This document shows, piece by piece, positions 8,187-16,072 of a stretch of DNA of 64,000 bases (positions are counted from its first letter, which is position 1; every line of letters begins with the position of its first letter). Location: the NCBI RefSeq assembly GCF_014639255.1, contig NZ_BMFV01000002.1:1-64000 (forward strand). The letters run 5' to 3'. The stretch is from Pullulanibacillus pueri. GTDB lineage: Bacteria; Bacillota; Bacilli; Bacillales; Sporolactobacillaceae. The translations under genes and the position numbers were made by a program. The notes beneath the pieces are model-generated. The model made no database searches and was not told the DNA's origin. It was given only the letters and a program-made list of their open reading frames with translations.

Positions 8187-8214
8187 CCCCCAAACGAAGG
8201 TTTGGGGGTTTTTT
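8187..8214 (+). terminator. Orphan + strand terminator
   Basis: A perfect 9-bp stem (CCCCCAAAC with GTTTGGGGG), 4-nt loop and six T. The gene to its left (glpP) reads the other way, so no + strand coding transcript is visible for it to end. Confidence 0.75.
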
Positions 8215-8225
8215 AAAGAATAAGA

Positions 8226-8462
8226 ATGTATAAAATTATGGTCATCAGGAAAGCGTGGGTTTCCGATTAGAACGCTCGCCTTCCTCATGCCCACACGACA
8301 TGGGTAGGATTGACGTTCGCCGCACCATCGCGGTCCCCGAAAAGTGTTCTTTACTTTTTGGGGTGGTTGATGTGCTAGCTTCGGCGGTGTCACCACGGAC
8401 GCAAAAAACTTTTTCCGTGTTTTAATAAGGACCGGGCTTTGGCCCGGTTTTTCTTATTGCCC
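8226..8462 (-). repeat. Mosaic intergenic element, copy 2 (reverse orientation)
   Basis: Read on the minus strand it starts with AAGAAAAACCGGGCC and the GCCCGGTCCTTATTAAA left module and ends with CTGATGACCATAATTTTATA. The core (CCGAAGCTAGCAC, CACCCCAAAAAGTAAAG, TTTTCGGGGACC, ACCCATGTCGTGTGGGCATG) is shared with the 51.2-51.5 kb copy. The left-module hairpin reads as a terminator on the + strand (ACCGGGC/GCCCGGT then TTTTTC, 8431-8452). It fills the gap between glpP and the next gene. Confidence 0.7.
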
Positions 8463-8475
8463 AAACTATGAGAAA

Positions 8476-8841
8476 CTATAAGGAGTAAGGATGGTCCAGA
8501 TAATCGAGGACATCCCTAAGCTCAAGATAATAAGGCTTTAATAGAGAGTTAAAGGTCAATATAACTTTTTTATCATGATCCTCATACTTCATGTGCGTTA
8601 ATAAAGGAACATAAGCAAGCTCTCCATCAATGGATACCTTCACGGATACTTTTACTAATTTCTTTAGGCGCTCGGTAATATCAGAAGGATTGAGATGATC
8701 CAATCCAAAATCGATCAGGTTAATAAGATACGCTTTTGTGTCTTCATCATCTCTATTCACTTGTTTAATAATACCGTTAATAATTTTTTGGTCAAATAAT
8801 GTGAGTTTATTATAGATTTTGATCACAGGATTATTTTCCAT
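8476..8841 (-). CDS. Single winged-helix protein resembling a Rep_3 plasmid initiator N-domain
   Basis: 121 aa. The order NKLTLFDQKIINGIIKQV, then a short acidic turn, then ITERLKKLVKVSVKV, then VILTFNSLLKPYYLELRD resembles the first winged-helix domain of Rep_3 (RepA/RepB) plasmid replication initiators (LTL-x-EQK-LI ... F-x-PxLKPYLLELK). Only one domain is present and the frame ends naturally, so it may be a domesticated DNA-binding protein, not an initiator. The resemblance is by eye only. A GGGGGAG ribosome site lies close before the ATG. No plasmid genes or iterons are seen nearby. Confidence 0.5.
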   Translation of the reverse strand: MENNPVIKIYNKLTLFDQKIINGIIKQVNRDDEDTKAYLINLIDFGLDHLNPSDITERLKKLVKVSVKVSIDGELAYVPLLTHMKYEDHDKKVILTFNSLLKPYYLELRDVLDYLDHPYSL

Positions 8842-8900
8842 ATGTCTCCCCCATTTTTGTCTTTTCTCTCTGACTAAAGCATACCCAATGTGTCTAAATT

Positions 8901-9098
8901 TCAGCCTTCTTTTTCTTCTTCAATAAAAAATTGATCAACCATTCGGTCGATGTCTTGTGGATCTGGCTCCTTCCCGGTAAACTCAAATGGTATTTCTTTA
9001 AGAAAAACACCATTTTGGTACACATGGACGGCCGCTCTCTGATGCGTCACACTGTATTCTACATCAAATGTATAACCGTCTCTTTGGATTGCCCCCAT
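8901..9098 (-). CDS. YbxH-like small protein (DUF5370)
   Basis: 65 aa beginning MGAIQRDGYTFDVEYSVTHQ. This MGAI.R..YTF..E.SV..Q.GA.HVY pattern is the one I associate with the YbxH/DUF5370 family of Bacilli, whose function is unknown. The frame opens at a GTG (9107), but AAGGGTG is its own ribosome site and sets the ATG at 9098 as start, six bases away. Acidic C-terminus (FIEEEKEG). No membrane segment. It sits 59 bases upstream of the Rep_3-like gene and could share a transcript with it. Confidence 0.65.
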   Translation of the reverse strand: MGAIQRDGYTFDVEYSVTHQRAAVHVYQNGVFLKEIPFEFTGKEPDPQDIDRMVDQFFIEEEKEG

Positions 9099-9327
9099 TT
9101 GTATCACCCTTTTTTCTATAGTTTAAAACAAATGGAAAAGCTTATACCTTAAATCTTTATCCACGATCTTTTGGATTCAAAAAGCAACTATCATTATTCC
9201 TCGTTCTATTAATCCTACGATTTGGAGACCTATAAATATTCCCTCTCACTATTCCTATCTCTAACCCTAGATTTTAGTCATCAAATTTCATAGTAAAAAC
9301 TTGCTGTAAACCTTCAGCATAAAAAAG

Positions 9328-9368
9328 CACCTCCATTTGTTAGTCATTCTAACGATTGGGGCGCTGTT
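9328..9368 (-). terminator. Terminator after the YqcI/YcgG gene
   Basis: On the minus strand AGCGCC...GTTAG and CTAAC...GGTGCT form an imperfect long stem followed by TTTTTTATG. It lies downstream of the stop at 9406. Nothing else is seen in 9099-9405. Confidence 0.65.
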
Positions 9369-9405
9369 CATAAACATTATTTAGTAAATAATCCTTGAGT
9401 TTAAG

Positions 9406-10245
9406 CTAATGTTTCGAGTAACTTGAAAAAGGACAGCTTAATGGCGACGTCTCATCGTCCCTTAAGAAATATTGTTTCCATTCAAAATTATCCTTATCAC
9501 CATATTCTTTGAGGTCAGGATGAATGTCGACAGCATCATAAGCCTGTAGACGCTCATGAATTTTCTTTTGAATCTGATGTGCATGTTTACTGTCTTTTCT
9601 AAATTCCTCAAAGACCCATCGCGGTGTTATCGCCAACATGAAGTAAGGAAAGTGACGACTTTTTCTTTTTTCATGAGAAGGTGTGGCACAATACATAAAT
9701 AATGGCTCTCCATGAAAACAAAATTGCCAAAGAGCCTCTTCAGGCTCTTTCGGGATAGGGTCTGGCCATGGTTTTTCATCATGTTCCTTTAAACGATTTA
9801 ACAAGTCCCAAAATAAATAAAAAAAATCCTCTGTCGCGATTGAATTCGCCTTTTCATGTATCCCTTCTATGAAAATAATTAATGATGTATACTTTCCATA
9901 TTCTTTAGCATGGTTAATATATTCCTTGAGAACTAAACTGAACACTTCATCCACATGGTCACTCCAGAGGATAAAGCCATAATTCAATTGATTTAAAGCA
10001 AATCCCTGTGTCGCAGGTATGCAAGGAAATCGATTTTTCTTATCTGTTATCTTTTGCTTAAAGTGTTCGTAAGCCTCTTGTTCCCAGTCTTGTAATAGAG
10101 AGAATTCACTTTCAAGTGTCACTTGATCTAAAAGTCGTTCATGCATTCGACACCACACCACCATTTCTTTTCCTTTCTCATCAAGATATGAAAAAGAGCG
10201 GAATTGGGTGAATGTTCCTATGCAGTTATTCCTGTTCAATGGCAC
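9406..10245 (-). CDS. YqcI/YcgG family protein
   Basis: 279 aa. The family signatures are visible in order: KNRFPCIPATQGF near residue 75, the segment FFYLFWDLLNRLKEHDEKPW near 145, ALWQFCFHGEPLFMYCATPS near 180 and FMLAITPRWVFEEF near 210. One member of the family, GntA, is a heme-dependent N-hydroxylase in guanitoxin biosynthesis; most Bacillus members have no assigned role, so an oxygenase function here is only a possibility. The start is uncertain: GTG 10245 or TTG 10239, both near a weak AGGGAAA ribosome site. It is monocistronic, with its own terminator at 9328-9368. Confidence 0.75.
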   Translation of the reverse strand: MPLNRNNCIGTFTQFRSFSYLDEKGKEMVVWCRMHERLLDQVTLESEFSLLQDWEQEAYEHFKQKITDKKNRFPCIPATQGFALNQLNYGFILWSDHVDEVFSLVLKEYINHAKEYGKYTSLIIFIEGIHEKANSIATEDFFYLFWDLLNRLKEHDEKPWPDPIPKEPEEALWQFCFHGEPLFMYCATPSHEKRKSRHFPYFMLAITPRWVFEEFRKDSKHAHQIQKKIHERLQAYDAVDIHPDLKEYGDKDNFEWKQYFLRDDETSPLSCPFSSYSKH

Positions 10246-10381
10246 ACTTTCCCTAGCTTAGAGAAAAGCAAAAACGTTCAAGTGCATAGATGAATGACTG
10301 ATGCTTGTTAATGTAGAGAAATGATGTAAATAAAAATGGGATGCCTGCCCAAAAGTCAAGCTGAGTTCCTCATTTTCCTTC

Positions 10382-10410
10382 TTGACGAAATTCTATTTAA
10401 TTGGTATAGT
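10382..10410 (+). promoter_or_regulatory. Promoter of tRNA-Ala
   Basis: TTGACG (10382-10387) and TATAGT (10405-10410), 17 bp apart. The transcript would start near 10417 and carry two small hairpins (AGGGT/ACCCT at 10428-10440 and GCCTGG/CCAGGC at 10451-10470) before the mature tRNA, likely part of 5' processing. Confidence 0.7.
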
Positions 10411-10489
10411 AATTTTGGCTAATACATAGGGTTATACCCTTCGATACTTAGCCTGGAGAGTTCACCAGGCATAGTATTACATATCATTT

Positions 10490-10563
10490 GGGGCTATAGT
10501 ATAGCGGGAATACGCCACAATGGCATTGTGGAATCAGGGGTTCGATTCCCCTTAGCTCCACCA
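10490..10563 (+). tRNA. tRNA-Ala (anticodon GGC)
   Basis: Complete cloverleaf: acceptor GGGGCTA/TAGCTCC (one G-T), D arm GTAT/ATAC, anticodon stem CCACA/TGTGG with loop ATGGCAT giving anticodon GGC, T arm AGGGG/CCCCT with TTCGATT loop, discriminator A and encoded CCA (10561-10563). It reads GCC/GCU alanine codons. It is a single-gene unit with its own promoter and terminator, and it lies directly beside a REP-like repeat and an ISL3 remnant. Confidence 0.95.
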
Positions 10564-10578
10564 TTATATTGAGAGACA

Positions 10579-10612
10579 ACGGGGTTATCGCATTTGCGAT
10601 GCCCTGTTTTTT
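10579..10612 (+). terminator. Terminator after tRNA-Ala
   Basis: ACGGGGTTATCGC and GCGATGCCCTGT form a stem with internal mismatches around CATTT or similar, followed by TTTTTT. Confidence 0.8.
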
Positions 10613-10669
10613 ATGGCTCTATTATATATGTTGGGGTTTGTAGAAAATTTACAATGCTGTTTTGGTTAA

Positions 10670-10785
10670 GTGAAAAATAACTCGCTTTCCGCGGGCAATC
10701 CGCAAGCCTCCTCGGACTTATCCTTTTGTGTCCTGCAGGGCCTTGCCTGGCTTGCTGCTCCCGCAGGAGTCTCGCCATTTTTCAC
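10670..10785. repeat. REP-like palindromic repeat of the common Bacillaceae type
   Basis: 116 bp bounded by a perfect 9-bp inverted repeat (GTGAAAAAT with ATTTTTCAC). Inside are CTCGCTTTCCGCGGGC and, on the far side, GCTGCTCCCGCAGGAGTCTCG, the GC-rich arms typical of repeats scattered between genes in Bacillus genomes. It separates the tRNA from the ISL3 remnant. No gene is present in 10564-10893. Confidence 0.7.
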
Positions 10786-10893
10786 TTTGTGTTCTTGAAC
10801 CTTTTAAAAGACAGCAAAAAATACACGTAAGCTCCTATATCCTTTACACTTGAATTGACGAGAAACAAGGACAAGGATTGGAGTTACGTGTCT

Positions 10894-11354
10894 ATGCAGT
10901 TTAACATGAATTTACCTGGATTAGAAGACGTTAAGATTACCAAAACAGAAGAAATTAATGGTAGCTTTTATCTTTATATTGAGGTCCCAAGAAAAAAACA
11001 CAAATGCCCAGTATGTGGGAGCGAACCAACAAGGTACATGATTACCGTACTCAAAAGATGCAACAACTTAAGGTGTTTGAAAGAACTTCCTATCTGTTTT
11101 ATAGAAAGCGAAGATATGTATGTTCATGTGGAAAGCGTTTTTTAGGGACTGAGTTTGTGAAGGCAATTCAAACAATTAAAAATTGGCAAGTTGATGTTTT
11201 AAATAGTTTTGCCTTTGGCTATAGTAATGGATTTATTGAAGGCTTAAACAATCAAACAAAGGAAATAAAACGAAATGCCTTTGGTTTCCAATGTTATGAT
11301 CGTTTAAGATTAAGGGTTTTATTGCATCAGCAATATAAATGGTTAGATTTTTAA
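10894..11354 (+). pseudogene. ISL3 family transposase remnant (frameshift plus internal deletion)
   Basis: The first part (FNMNLPGLEDVKITKTEEIN, then HKCPVCGSEPTR) is the N-terminus of an ISL3 transposase with its zinc-ribbon. A frameshift near 11030 moves the reading to the frame HDYRTQKMQQLKVFERTSYLF and RRYVCSCGKRF, the rest of the zinc-ribbon. This joins directly to FAFGYSNGFIEGLNNQTKEI and the C-terminal end YDRLRLRVLLHQQYKW. The catalytic centre, roughly 250-300 residues including two of the three DDE acids, is missing; the final Glu region (GFIEGLNNQTK) remains. It cannot be active. A possible right-end sequence (ACCCCTACCCCAAGAACC) lies around 11377-11395. Confidence 0.85.
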
Positions 11355-11520
11355 GTGGGGATAAAGAGTAGGAGTTTTACCCCTACCCCAAGAACCAAAA
11401 AAACAGGGAAAGAGTATACATGGCTCTTATTAAAAGTTTTTTCATATCACATTGGAGAATATGCCGAAACCTCATTAACGTTCACTCTTTTAATACATAT
11501 ATACAGTTATTTTTTCAAAT

Positions 11521-11545
11521 GAAAACTGGTTCACTATGAACCAGC
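11521..11545 (-). terminator. Terminator after the 82-aa gene
   Basis: A perfect 7-bp stem CTGGTTC/GAACCAG with 5-nt loop, followed on the minus strand by TTTTC. It lies downstream of the stop at 11606. 11355-11605 otherwise holds only the ISL3 end region. Confidence 0.7.
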
Positions 11546-11605
11546 CTCAAAGAAATCTATATTTTTATATAACGAAGCTTTGCAATACATTAAGTATGAA
11601 GTGAG

Positions 11606-11854
11606 TTAAGTTGCCAAGTGCTTTTCATTGTAATGCTTTATGGTATCTCGTGCGATTTCCATTTTACTGACCGCATATGATTTACTATGTCGAGACATCC
11701 CCTCATCGGTTAATGCCTTTACCACCCGGCAAAGATGGTCAATAACATAAATTAAATCTTCCTTATTATATTTTTCTACCTCCGAACCGAACCGTGTCAT
11801 TTCTGAAAAAATCTCTTCTGACATCAACTTGATTTGTCGATTCTCGCTGCCCAT
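11606..11854 (-). CDS. Small hypothetical protein, 82 aa
   Basis: Begins MGSENRQIKLMSEEIFSEMT. Helical, charged, with no cysteine motif or membrane segment. Not recognised. AGGAGGGG lies seven bases before the ATG at 11854; the longer frame to 11890 reads through this ribosome site and is rejected. It is divergent from the Fur-regulated monooxygenase gene, with about 165 bp between the starts. Confidence 0.65.
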   Translation of the reverse strand: MGSENRQIKLMSEEIFSEMTRFGSEVEKYNKEDLIYVIDHLCRVVKALTDEGMSRHSKSYAVSKMEIARDTIKHYNEKHLAT

Positions 11855-11959
11855 CTCATCCCCTCCTAGTGTGAATTTTATGCATTTCACCTGTCTTTAT
11901 TACCATCAATTAGGAGGACAAGTTGGGTATTTTTATGGAAGAGGATGCATTGATAATAA

Positions 11960-11988
11960 TTGAAAATGATTCTCATTATAGTTATAAT
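11960..11988 (+). promoter_or_regulatory. Promoter with an embedded Fur box
   Basis: TTGAAA (11960-11965), a 17-bp spacer and a perfect TATAAT (11983-11988). The sequence TGAAAATGATTCTCA (11961-11975) in the -35/spacer matches the 7-1-7 Fur box TGATAAT-N-ATTATCA at all but two positions, so Fur with iron bound should block RNA polymerase directly. Confidence 0.8.
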
Positions 11989-12019
11989 TGAACACATAGA
12001 AAATAAGGAGGGATTGCTT

Positions 12020-12355
12020 ATGTTCGTGATGCAAGCCAAATTTGAAATCGAGAAAGAACATGAAGAACGCCTTGAAAGAAAAGCACAAAACAATAAGCGT
12101 GAAATTGAAAACGCTGAGGGATTGCTTTCTTATGAATGCTGGAGACGTGAGTTAAAAGAAACCGTGGAATACGCCTTCGTATCAAAGTGGGAAACTCAGA
12201 ATCATTTTAAAGCTTGGATTTCTCGTGAAGAGCACGTGAATCAACATAAGGCGGCCAATGCCCAGCGTAAAGAAGGTATTATTGATCCCGTAAAAATGAA
12301 AAAAACACTCCATAGTTATGAAGTCTTAAACGAAGGCCTTCAAATACAAGCATAA
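12020..12355 (+). CDS. Heme-degrading monooxygenase, HmoA/IsdG-like (ABM fold)
   Basis: 111 aa with the antibiotic-biosynthesis-monooxygenase ferredoxin-like fold. The stretch EYAFVSKWETQNHFKAWISR followed by EEHVNQHKAAN matches the W..E..FK.W..S..H...H pattern of Bacillus HmoA/HmoB, where the conserved histidine binds heme. Such enzymes open the heme ring to release iron in the cytoplasm. The start is the ATG at 12020, seven bases after AGGAGGG; the upstream extension of the frame runs through promoter and ribosome site. The Fur box in the promoter supports an iron-acquisition role. No heme transporter genes are adjacent. Confidence 0.8.
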   Translation: MFVMQAKFEIEKEHEERLERKAQNNKREIENAEGLLSYECWRRELKETVEYAFVSKWETQNHFKAWISREEHVNQHKAANAQRKEGIIDPVKMKKTLHSYEVLNEGLQIQA

Positions 12356-12442
12356 TTATTGATAAAAAATTTTAAAAAATCCAGGTATGAGCACGGAGAG
12401 TTATTTTTGACCCCCAAGCTGATCATTTTACCTATAAAGAAC

Positions 12443-12475
12443 AAAGGATGGCCAAAACATGGCCATCCTTTATTT
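12443..12475. terminator. Bidirectional terminator between the monooxygenase gene and fumC
   Basis: A perfect stem AAAGGATGGCCA/TGGCCATCCTTT with a 5-nt loop, T-rich on both exits. Confidence 0.85.
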
Positions 12476-12482
12476 TGCTTGC

Positions 12483-13871
12483 TTATGCTTTTGGTCCAAT
12501 CATTTCTTCTGGGCGCACGAGCTTGTCAAATTCTTCTTCTGTTAAAATTCCCGTTTTAATCGCTGCTTCTTTAAGTGTGGAACCCTCTTTATGCGCTGTT
12601 TTTGCAATAAGTGCTGCTTTCTCATAACCAATATGCGGATTTAGCGCAGTAACAAGCATTAATGAATTATGCAGATATTCATCAATTTTCTCTGTTTCTG
12701 GCTCGATGCCCACAGCACAGTTATCATTAAAGGAAATCATCGCATCCGCAAGTAAACGTGCAGATTGCAAGAAATTATAGGCAATCACTGGTTTAAACAC
12801 ATTAAGTTCAAAATTTCCTTGACTTGCTGCAAAACCAATGGTTGCATCATTCCCAAAGACTTGCGCGGAGACCATCGTCACTGCTTCAGATTGTGTAGGA
12901 TTCACTTTTCCTGGCATAATAGATGATCCGGGTTCATTAGCTGGAATCGAAATTTCACCAATGCCACATCGTGGACCACTTGCTAACCAACGAACATCAT
13001 TCGCAATTTTCATGAGATCCGCAGCTAGAGCTTTAAGCACGCCGTGAACCGTTGTAATTTGATCATGACTTGTTAGGGCATGGAATTTATTATCCGCAGA
13101 GGTAAACGTTTTTCCAGTAATAGAGGAAATCTCCTCAGCGGTCATGCGTCCAAAATCAGGATGGGCATTTAGACCCGTACCAACAGCTGTTCCTCCGATC
13201 GCAAGCTCCTTAATATGCTTTGTTGTTTCTGTGAGCATGGTTTCACATTTTTCAAGCATTGCTACCCAGCCACTGATTTCTTGTCCTAAGGTAAGCGGTG
13301 TCGCGTCTTGTAAATGTGTACGGCCAATTTTAATAATCGCATTAAATTGCTCCGACTTTGCCTGAAGGGTTGCTTTCAATTTATGTAAAGCTGGAATCAC
13401 GTCGTCCTCAACGGCAATAACAGCAGCTACATGTAACGCTGTAGGGTAAGTATCATTAGAACTTTGTGATTTATTGACATCGTCATTTGGGTGAACTTTG
13501 CTGTCAATCCCTTTTTCTTTTAGGATTTGATTCGCACGATTGGCAATCACTTCATTCACGTTCATATTTGATTGCGTGCCACTTCCCGTTTGCCATACCA
13601 CAAGCGGAAAATGCTCATCTAATTGCCCTGAAATGACCTCATCAGCGGCTTGGACAATGGCGTCCGTTTTGTCTTGGTCAAGTTTTCCTAATTTGTTGTT
13701 TGCGAGTGCTGCTCCCTTTTTTAAATTCGCAAAGGCTTTCACAATTTCTAGAGGCATTTTCTCCCAACCAATTTTAAAGTTTTCCTTGCTTCGTTGGGTT
13801 TGAGCTGCCCAAAGCTTATCGGCTGGAACTTTGATTTCACCAATAGTATCTTTTTCAATTCTATAGTCCAT
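12483..13871 (-). CDS. fumC: Fumarate hydratase class II
   Basis: 462 aa, the standard length. The superfamily signature [11 protein letters not shown] occurs near residue 317, and [25 protein letters not shown] and [15 protein letters not shown], lining the active site, precede it. The enzyme interconverts fumarate and L-malate in the TCA cycle without an Fe-S cluster (citG of B. subtilis). GGAGGG lies six bases before the ATG. Monocistronic. Confidence 0.97.
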   Translation of the reverse strand: MDYRIEKDTIGEIKVPADKLWAAQTQRSKENFKIGWEKMPLEIVKAFANLKKGAALANNKLGKLDQDKTDAIVQAADEVISGQLDEHFPLVVWQTGSGTQSNMNVNEVIANRANQILKEKGIDSKVHPNDDVNKSQSSNDTYPTALHVAAVIAVEDDVIPALHKLKATLQAKSEQFNAIIKIGRTHLQDATPLTLGQEISGWVAMLEKCETMLTETTKHIKELAIGGTAVGTGLNAHPDFGRMTAEEISSITGKTFTSADNKFHALTSHDQITTVHGVLKALAADLMKIANDVRWLASGPRCGIGEISIPANEPGSSIMPGKVNPTQSEAVTMVSAQVFGNDATIGFAASQGNFELNVFKPVIAYNFLQSARLLADAMISFNDNCAVGIEPETEKIDEYLHNSLMLVTALNPHIGYEKAALIAKTAHKEGSTLKEAAIKTGILTEEEFDKLVRPEEMIGPKA

Positions 13872-13973
13872 TTGGGACCCTCCCTGATTTTCAAAACGTT
13901 CACCCCTAGTATATCAAATCATGTAGAAAAATGATGCTAAAAACCATCCTGTCCCAAAACTATTTTTCATGCT

Positions 13974-14312
13974 TTATCTCGATTCAATCGCCATGACGAG
14001 ACGAATAATAATATAACCGACAATACTATAGATAATTAAAGCAAAAAGGGCGGACAAATCTAATAAATATTCCTCCTGAAACAAAATCGGTTTGAATACC
14101 CCCTCAAAGGGAGCCAGGAAGGGTTTACTTAAATCATAAATCCAACGTACAAAAGGGACCTCAGCCGCGCCAAACAATTTTAAGACAATATATAGTCCGA
14201 GGAGAATTTGAACGGCGGACACTACAACATTTAAAATTTTTGTCACTAAAAATCTTTTTCGACCTGCCACGTCCGCATACCCTCCTTCCCATTCCTTCAT
14301 CTCAGTTGCCAT
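13974..14312 (-). CDS. YggT family membrane protein
   Basis: Up to 112 aa with hydrophobic segments around residues 23-45 and 80-107. The middle FVRWIYDLSKPFLAPFEGVF matches the YggT signature (ydlt.PfL.PfR.i.P). YggT proteins are small membrane proteins of uncertain role, in some organisms linked to ion homeostasis or cell division. The start is doubtful: ATG 14312 has no ribosome site, whereas GGAGGG lies nine bases before a GTG at 14270, which would give a 98-aa protein beginning MAGRKRFLVTKIL. I consider 14270 equally or more likely. Confidence 0.75.
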   Translation of the reverse strand: MATEMKEWEGGYADVAGRKRFLVTKILNVVVSAVQILLGLYIVLKLFGAAEVPFVRWIYDLSKPFLAPFEGVFKPILFQEEYLLDLSALFALIIYSIVGYIIIRLVMAIESR

Positions 14313-14500
14313 TAGGTCGCTATTAAAACAATGCTAATGGACTCCTAAGATGCATCCACTTTACTAGCACATAGTTTACTCAAGGAATAAAAAATTCATT
14401 CTGGTTTTTAGAAAACCTGGCTTATGGGCCAAGACCTTAATGGCAAAAACCAAAATTGCATTTATAGGATCTTTTACAAGGTTGTACATTCCGATTTACG

Positions 14501-14532
14501 AAAAAAGGATCGCCATGAAAGGCGACCCTTTA
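14501..14532 (-). terminator. Terminator after pgi
   Basis: AAAGGGTCGCC and GGCGATCC form a stem; TTTTTT follows on the minus strand (14506-14501). It lies just beyond the pgi stop. Confidence 0.8.
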
Positions 14533-14537
14533 AAAAT

Positions 14538-15887
14538 TTATTTTAAACGTTTTTCAAGCTCTGCTTTTTCTTTTTCAAATCCTGGCTTACCAAGCAATGC
14601 AAACATATTCTTTTTGTAAGCCTCAACTCCTGGTTGGTCAAACGGGTTAACGCCGAGGAGATAACCACTCACAGCACAAGCCTTTTCAAAAAAGTAAACA
14701 AGATAACCGAAATAATAAGGCGTAAGTTCTGGGATATTCACCACTAAATTAGGAACATCGCCGTCAGTGTGAGCCAACAAGGTCCCCTGTGCGGCTTTCT
14801 TATTGACAAAATCCATCGTCTTTCCAGCAAGATAGTTGAGTTTATCCAAATTATCAGCATCTTCTTCAATCGTGATTTCCTGCCGAGCGGATTCCACCAT
14901 AAGAACAGTCTCTAAAAGATGCCGACGCCCTTCTTGAACATATTGTCCCATTGAATGTAAATCGGTTGAAAAATCAACAGAAGCAGGGAATAAGGCTTTT
15001 TGGTCCTTCCCTTCACTTTCCCCAAAGAGTTGTTTCCACCATTCAGAGAAGTAATGTAGCCCTGGTTCATAATTAACGAGAAGTTCAATCGCCTTCCCTT
15101 TGTTATAAAAAATTTGCCGACTCGCCGCATATTGATAGGCAGCGTTCTGACTTAATTCGGGAACTGAAAAGTCAGTTTGAGCATCTTGTGCCCCTTTCAT
15201 AATCTCTTCAATGTTAATCCCAGCAGCAGCAATCGGAAGTAAACCTACTGGAGTCAGAACCGAATAACGCCCACCGACATCATCAGGGATGACAAAGGTT
15301 TCATAGCCCTCTTCATTTGCTAAAGTTTTTAATGCCCCTTTTTCACGATCAGTGGTGGCGTAGATCCTTGCTTTCGCTTCTTCTTTCCCATATTTCTCTT
15401 CAAGTAGGGATCGGAATATACGGAAAGCGATAGCCGGTTCCGTCGTTGTCCCTGATTTCGAAATGACATTGACGGAAAAATCTTTGTCCTTTAATACATC
15501 AATAAGCTCTTTAGTGTAAGTAGAACTAATGGTATTCCCAACAAAAAAGACTTGAGGTGCTTGCCGTTCTTCTTTGCTTAGAAGGTTATAAAAACTATGA
15601 TTAAGCATCTCAAGAGCAGCTCGCGCGCCTAAATAAGAGCCACCAATTCCAATAACAAGAAGAACATCGGAATCAGCTTTAATTTTTTCCGCAGCCTTTT
15701 GAATACGAGCAAATTCAGCCTTATCGTAATTCGTAGGCAAGTCTACCCAACCGAGAAAATCATTGCCGGCCCCAGTCTTATTATGTATGGTCTCGTGAGC
15801 TGTTTTTACCGCACTCTCCATTTGCCCGAGTTCTTGTTCTGAGAAAAAAGAAAGGGCATTATGGTAATCAAAGGTTACTTTATTCAT
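14538..15887 (-). CDS. pgi: Glucose-6-phosphate isomerase
   Basis: 449 aa, matching the 450 aa of B. subtilis Pgi. [18 protein letters not shown] is the phosphosugar-binding SIS loop, [16 protein letters not shown] the second, [16 protein letters not shown] the family signature. It interconverts glucose-6-phosphate and fructose-6-phosphate in glycolysis and gluconeogenesis. The longest frame begins at 15926, but GGAGG lies eight bases before the ATG at 15887 ([12 protein letters not shown]), which is chosen. The leader carries a large inverted repeat at 15915-15966. Confidence 0.96.
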   Translation of the reverse strand: MNKVTFDYHNALSFFSEQELGQMESAVKTAHETIHNKTGAGNDFLGWVDLPTNYDKAEFARIQKAAEKIKADSDVLLVIGIGGSYLGARAALEMLNHSFYNLLSKEERQAPQVFFVGNTISSTYTKELIDVLKDKDFSVNVISKSGTTTEPAIAFRIFRSLLEEKYGKEEAKARIYATTDREKGALKTLANEEGYETFVIPDDVGGRYSVLTPVGLLPIAAAGINIEEIMKGAQDAQTDFSVPELSQNAAYQYAASRQIFYNKGKAIELLVNYEPGLHYFSEWWKQLFGESEGKDQKALFPASVDFSTDLHSMGQYVQEGRRHLLETVLMVESARQEITIEEDADNLDKLNYLAGKTMDFVNKKAAQGTLLAHTDGDVPNLVVNIPELTPYYFGYLVYFFEKACAVSGYLLGVNPFDQPGVEAYKKNMFALLGKPGFEKEKAELEKRLK

Positions 15888-15914
15888 GTCGTCAACCTCC
15901 ATATAAGGGCTTGT

Positions 15915-15966
15915 CCAATAAAACACTGAAGCTATTAGTATTTAACTATGCTTTCTGTTTTATTGA
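15915..15966 (-). promoter_or_regulatory. Inverted repeat in the pgi leader
   Basis: On the minus strand TCAATAAAACA (15966-15956) pairs with TGTTTTATTGG (15925-15915), and GAAAGC with GCTTC further in. The loop is about 17 nt. It ends roughly 15 bases before the ribosome site. No T-run follows, so an mRNA-stability or operator role is as likely as attenuation. Confidence 0.4.
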
Positions 15967-16022
15967 AACGCCGCTTTAATCTCTCTATTTTACTTTACAG
16001 AAAAGTTGATTATTAAGCAAAC

Positions 16023-16054
16023 AAAAATGAAAGCCCCCTCTGAAAAAGGAGGCC
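16023..16054 (-). terminator. Terminator after the iron alcohol dehydrogenase gene
   Basis: GCCTCC/GGGGGC stem (one G-T) with TTTCATTTTTG following on the minus strand. Confidence 0.65.
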
Positions 16055-16072
16055 TGTGATCCACTCTATTGA

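Noticed and set aside
8166-8396. Minus-strand ORF (76 aa) with APQKVK.TFRGPRW-like sequence also seen at 51230-51427
   Set aside because: Both lie in the shared core of the mosaic repeat. There is no ribosome site and the frames diverge outside the repeat, so the similarity reflects the DNA repeat, not a protein.
8476-8841. Plasmid replication origin near the Rep_3-like gene
   Set aside because: No iterons, AT-rich origin or partition genes are visible and the surroundings are ordinary chromosomal genes.
12359-12559. Plus-strand ORF of 66 aa after the heme monooxygenase gene
   Set aside because: Runs through the bidirectional terminator and into fumC on the other strand.
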